From: an uncultured Ruminococcus sp.
GTDB lineage: Bacteria; Bacillota; Clostridia; UBA1212; UBA1255
Direction of reading: 5' to 3'
NCBI GenBank assembly: GCA_902782885.1
Contig: CACZOW010000257.1
Span: 1 to 8,311, forward strand
DNA: 8,311 nucleotides
The notes below the pieces were generated by a model. That model did not search any database, was not told the origin of the DNA, and worked only from the letters and a program-made list of their open reading frames with translations. A program made the translations under genes and the position numbers. Positions within the stretch are counted from its first letter, which is position 1, and each line of letters begins with the position of its first letter. Of the stretch, positions 7,157-8,311 are shown piece after piece.

Positions 7157-8101
7157 TATTTCTGAACTGACCGGACATTCCAGCGTCACCGGCACGCCTT
7201 CCAGCGGGTCGGTGAATTTTATTTTGTACTGATGCAGAAGCTGATGCGTGCCGCCGCCTTCGTACGCCGGGCCGTACAGCGAATCGCCGGCGAGCGGAAG
7301 TCCGATACCGCTCATGTGTACCCGGATCTGATGCGTACGTCCGGTTACCAGCGCAAACGCCGCCAGCGCCCTCCCGGCTGTACGGTCGGCCTCCAGAATT
7401 TTAAAGAACGTGGTCGCGGGACGGCCCTGCGGGTCGATCCTGCGCCTGATGATGCTGGAGGTATCACGGGCTATCCCCGCGTCGATGCGGCCGCGGAAAC
7501 CCCTCCTGAGTGCGTTTTTTTGCGGAAAGGCCGTGGTATCCAGCACGCCCAGGTAGATCTTGGTGTAAAGGCCTGCTTCCGCCTGTAGTTTCAGCCGCTC
7601 CTGGATGAGGCCGGCTTTGGCGCACAGCAAAAGCCCGGACGTGCCCAGGTCCAGCCGGTTCACAAAATGCATGCCCGCGTTGATGCCGCGGGTGCGGTAG
7701 TAATTGACGATACCGGCGGCAATGGATCCCTCACGGTGGAAACATGTGGGATGGACAACGCAGCTTGCGGGCTTATTGACCGCCAGCAGCCCGGCGTTTT
7801 CGAAAATAATATCAAGTTCCACGGGTTCCGGCGGTATTTCCGACGGCGTCTCCGCGGCGGCGAGGTCAATGTCTATACGGTCTCCCGCACGGAGCCGCTC
7901 CCGCACATGTACCGGATGCCCGTTCACAAAAATCCCGTTTCCGCTTTTCAGCTTGCGCAGCGTCGTGGTAAAAATACCGAGTTTGTCCTTCAGCACGTAC
8001 AGAAGTACGCCTCCTTCATCTTCCGGGCCGCAGGCATAGTGCAGCGCCGGGGAGGGAAAGCGATCGCAGGTATTCAGGTTGCTGTAATTCGGTATATCCA
8101 T
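7031..8101 (-). CDS. RluA-family pseudouridine synthase (second copy, divergent from the RluD type)
   Basis: This 356-residue protein is a second RNA pseudouridine synthase. An S4-like segment (about residues 32-80, with TLRKLKSGNGIFVNG and AGDRIDI) precedes the catalytic domain. Marks are ELDIIFENAGLLAVNKPASCVVHP (95-118), the catalytic NRLDLGTSGLLL with D151, RTHQIRVHMSGIGLPLAGDSLYG, and HQLLHQYKIKFTDP near the end. The Asn before RLD, the TSG motif and the 'VHPT' phrase set it apart from the RluD-type neighbour; its RNA target cannot be inferred. The protein runs about 32 residues past the usual domain end, in a tail lying antisense to the glycosyltransferase gene. The ATG at 8101 has only a weak GGAT upstream and follows a terminator T-run by 14 bases, so its promoter is unclear. 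There is no in-frame Met before residue 144, so any later start would have to be GTG or TTG. Confidence 0.9.
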   Translation of the reverse strand: MDIPNYSNLNTCDRFPSPALHYACGPEDEGGVLLYVLKDKLGIFTTTLRKLKSGNGIFVNGHPVHVRERLRAGDRIDIDLAAAETPSEIPPEPVELDIIFENAGLLAVNKPASCVVHPTCFHREGSIAAGIVNYYRTRGINAGMHFVNRLDLGTSGLLLCAKAGLIQERLKLQAEAGLYTKIYLGVLDTTAFPQKNALRRGFRGRIDAGIARDTSSIIRRRIDPQGRPATTFFKILEADRTAGRALAAFALVTGRTHQIRVHMSGIGLPLAGDSLYGPAYEGGGTHQLLHQYKIKFTDPLEGVPVTLECPVSSEISDVFPAAFRGGMLAGDIAGLLADVALPHDVDGALLDLHIRF

Positions 8102-8115
8102 TGCACGATCCGGTC

Positions 8116-8150
8116 AAAAATGCGCGGCCGTCCAGAACGGCCGGCCGCGC
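8116..8150 (-). terminator. Intrinsic (Rho-independent) terminator on the - strand
   Basis: Bases 8122-8130 (GCGCGGCCG) and 8142-8150 (CGGCCGCGC) form a perfect nine-pair GC-rich stem with an 11-base loop. Read on the - strand, the stem is followed after one A by five T residues (8120-8116). It lies about 37 bases after the stop of the right-edge gene and would end that transcript. An alternative fold pairs CGGCCG at 8125-8130 with CGGCCG at 8138-8143. On the + strand the stem is not followed by T residues, so it is not bidirectional. Confidence 0.85.
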
Positions 8151-8187
8151 GGATAATTACGTATTCAGCCTGATCCGGCGAACCGTA

Positions 8188-8311
8188 TTATTTCTTTTTC
8201 TTTTTAGCAGACGCGATCACGACAGCCGCGACTGCGCCGGCAATAACTACCGCGCCGGCGACAACAACGGGCAGTACCCATTTGTTGTTCTTTTCTTTTT
8301 TCACAGTGTCA
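8188..8311 (-). CDS. C-terminal end of an unidentified membrane-anchored protein
   Basis: Only the last 40 codons are in the window; the gene enters from the right edge on the - strand and stops with TAA at 8190-8188. The visible end reads a Lys/Asn-rich stretch (KKEKNNKW), then one hydrophobic span of about 23 residues rich in Val and Ala (from VLPVVVAGAVV to VVIAS), then five lysines and stop. This is the shape of a C-terminal membrane anchor with a positive cytoplasmic stop-transfer tail. The bulk of the protein is therefore probably outside the cell, or else this is the last helix of a membrane protein. No LPXTG-like sortase motif is seen in the 40 residues, although one would be expected within this distance. 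It has its own terminator at 8116-8150. The family cannot be named from this fragment. Confidence 0.75.
   Translation of the reverse strand, partial: DTVKKEKNNKWVLPVVVAGAVVIAGAVAAVVIASAKKKKK

Noticed and set aside
8099..8117. A TTGACC on the - strand at 8117-8112 as a -35 box for the pseudouridine synthase gene
   Set aside because: The nearest -10-like sequence (TATACC) is only 15 bases further on and lies inside the coding region. Transcription would then begin after the ATG, so it does not work with the chosen start.
8122..8150. The hairpin as a bidirectional terminator
   Set aside because: On the + strand it is followed by GGATAATTACG rather than T residues, and no + strand gene ends just before it.
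8188..8311. A sortase cell-wall sorting signal
   Set aside because: The hydrophobic span and Lys tail fit, but no LPXTG-like motif appears in the 40 visible residues, where it would be expected.

Overview
The window is a gene-dense, GC-rich bacterial segment with housekeeping content. A family-5 solute-binding lipoprotein, the adjacent lspA-rluD pair and a CsbB/GtrB-like glycosyltransferase all fit a Bacillota genome, most likely a GC-rich member of the Clostridia. The order lspA then an RluD-type gene is the one seen in Bacillus subtilis (lspA-ylyB). This taxonomic call is an inference; there is no rRNA or other direct marker. No tRNA, rRNA, CRISPR array, insertion sequence or phage gene is visible.

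Layout: seven genes run on the + strand from the left edge to about 7156. They are a GPH-family sugar/cation symporter (5' end outside the window), endonuclease IV (nfo), a YfiH/PgeF multicopper-fold purine nucleosidase-type enzyme, a solute-binding lipoprotein, signal peptidase II (lspA), an RluD-type 23S rRNA pseudouridine synthase, and a membrane-anchored family-2 glycosyltransferase. Junctions are tight: 23 and 10 bases for the first two, then ATGA or longer overlaps, or a 20-base gap, for the rest. No terminator is visible between them, so they probably form one transcription unit whose promoter lies outside the window or inside the symporter region.

From 8101 back to 7031 a second RluA-family pseudouridine synthase runs on the - strand. 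It converges on the glycosyltransferase and overlaps it tail to tail by 126 bases. Upstream of it, at 8116-8150, is a good intrinsic terminator reading on the - strand. It serves the gene at the right edge, of which only the last 40 codons are visible: a single membrane span ending in five lysines.

Together the genes touch DNA repair (nfo), lipoprotein maturation (lspA with a lipoprotein substrate encoded next to it), rRNA modification (two synthases), lipid-linked sugar synthesis (glycosyltransferase) and solute uptake. I see no clearly new system. The items most worth a second look are the convergent coding overlap, the terminator placed directly before a start codon, the orphan binding protein beside lspA, and the acidic tail of LspA.
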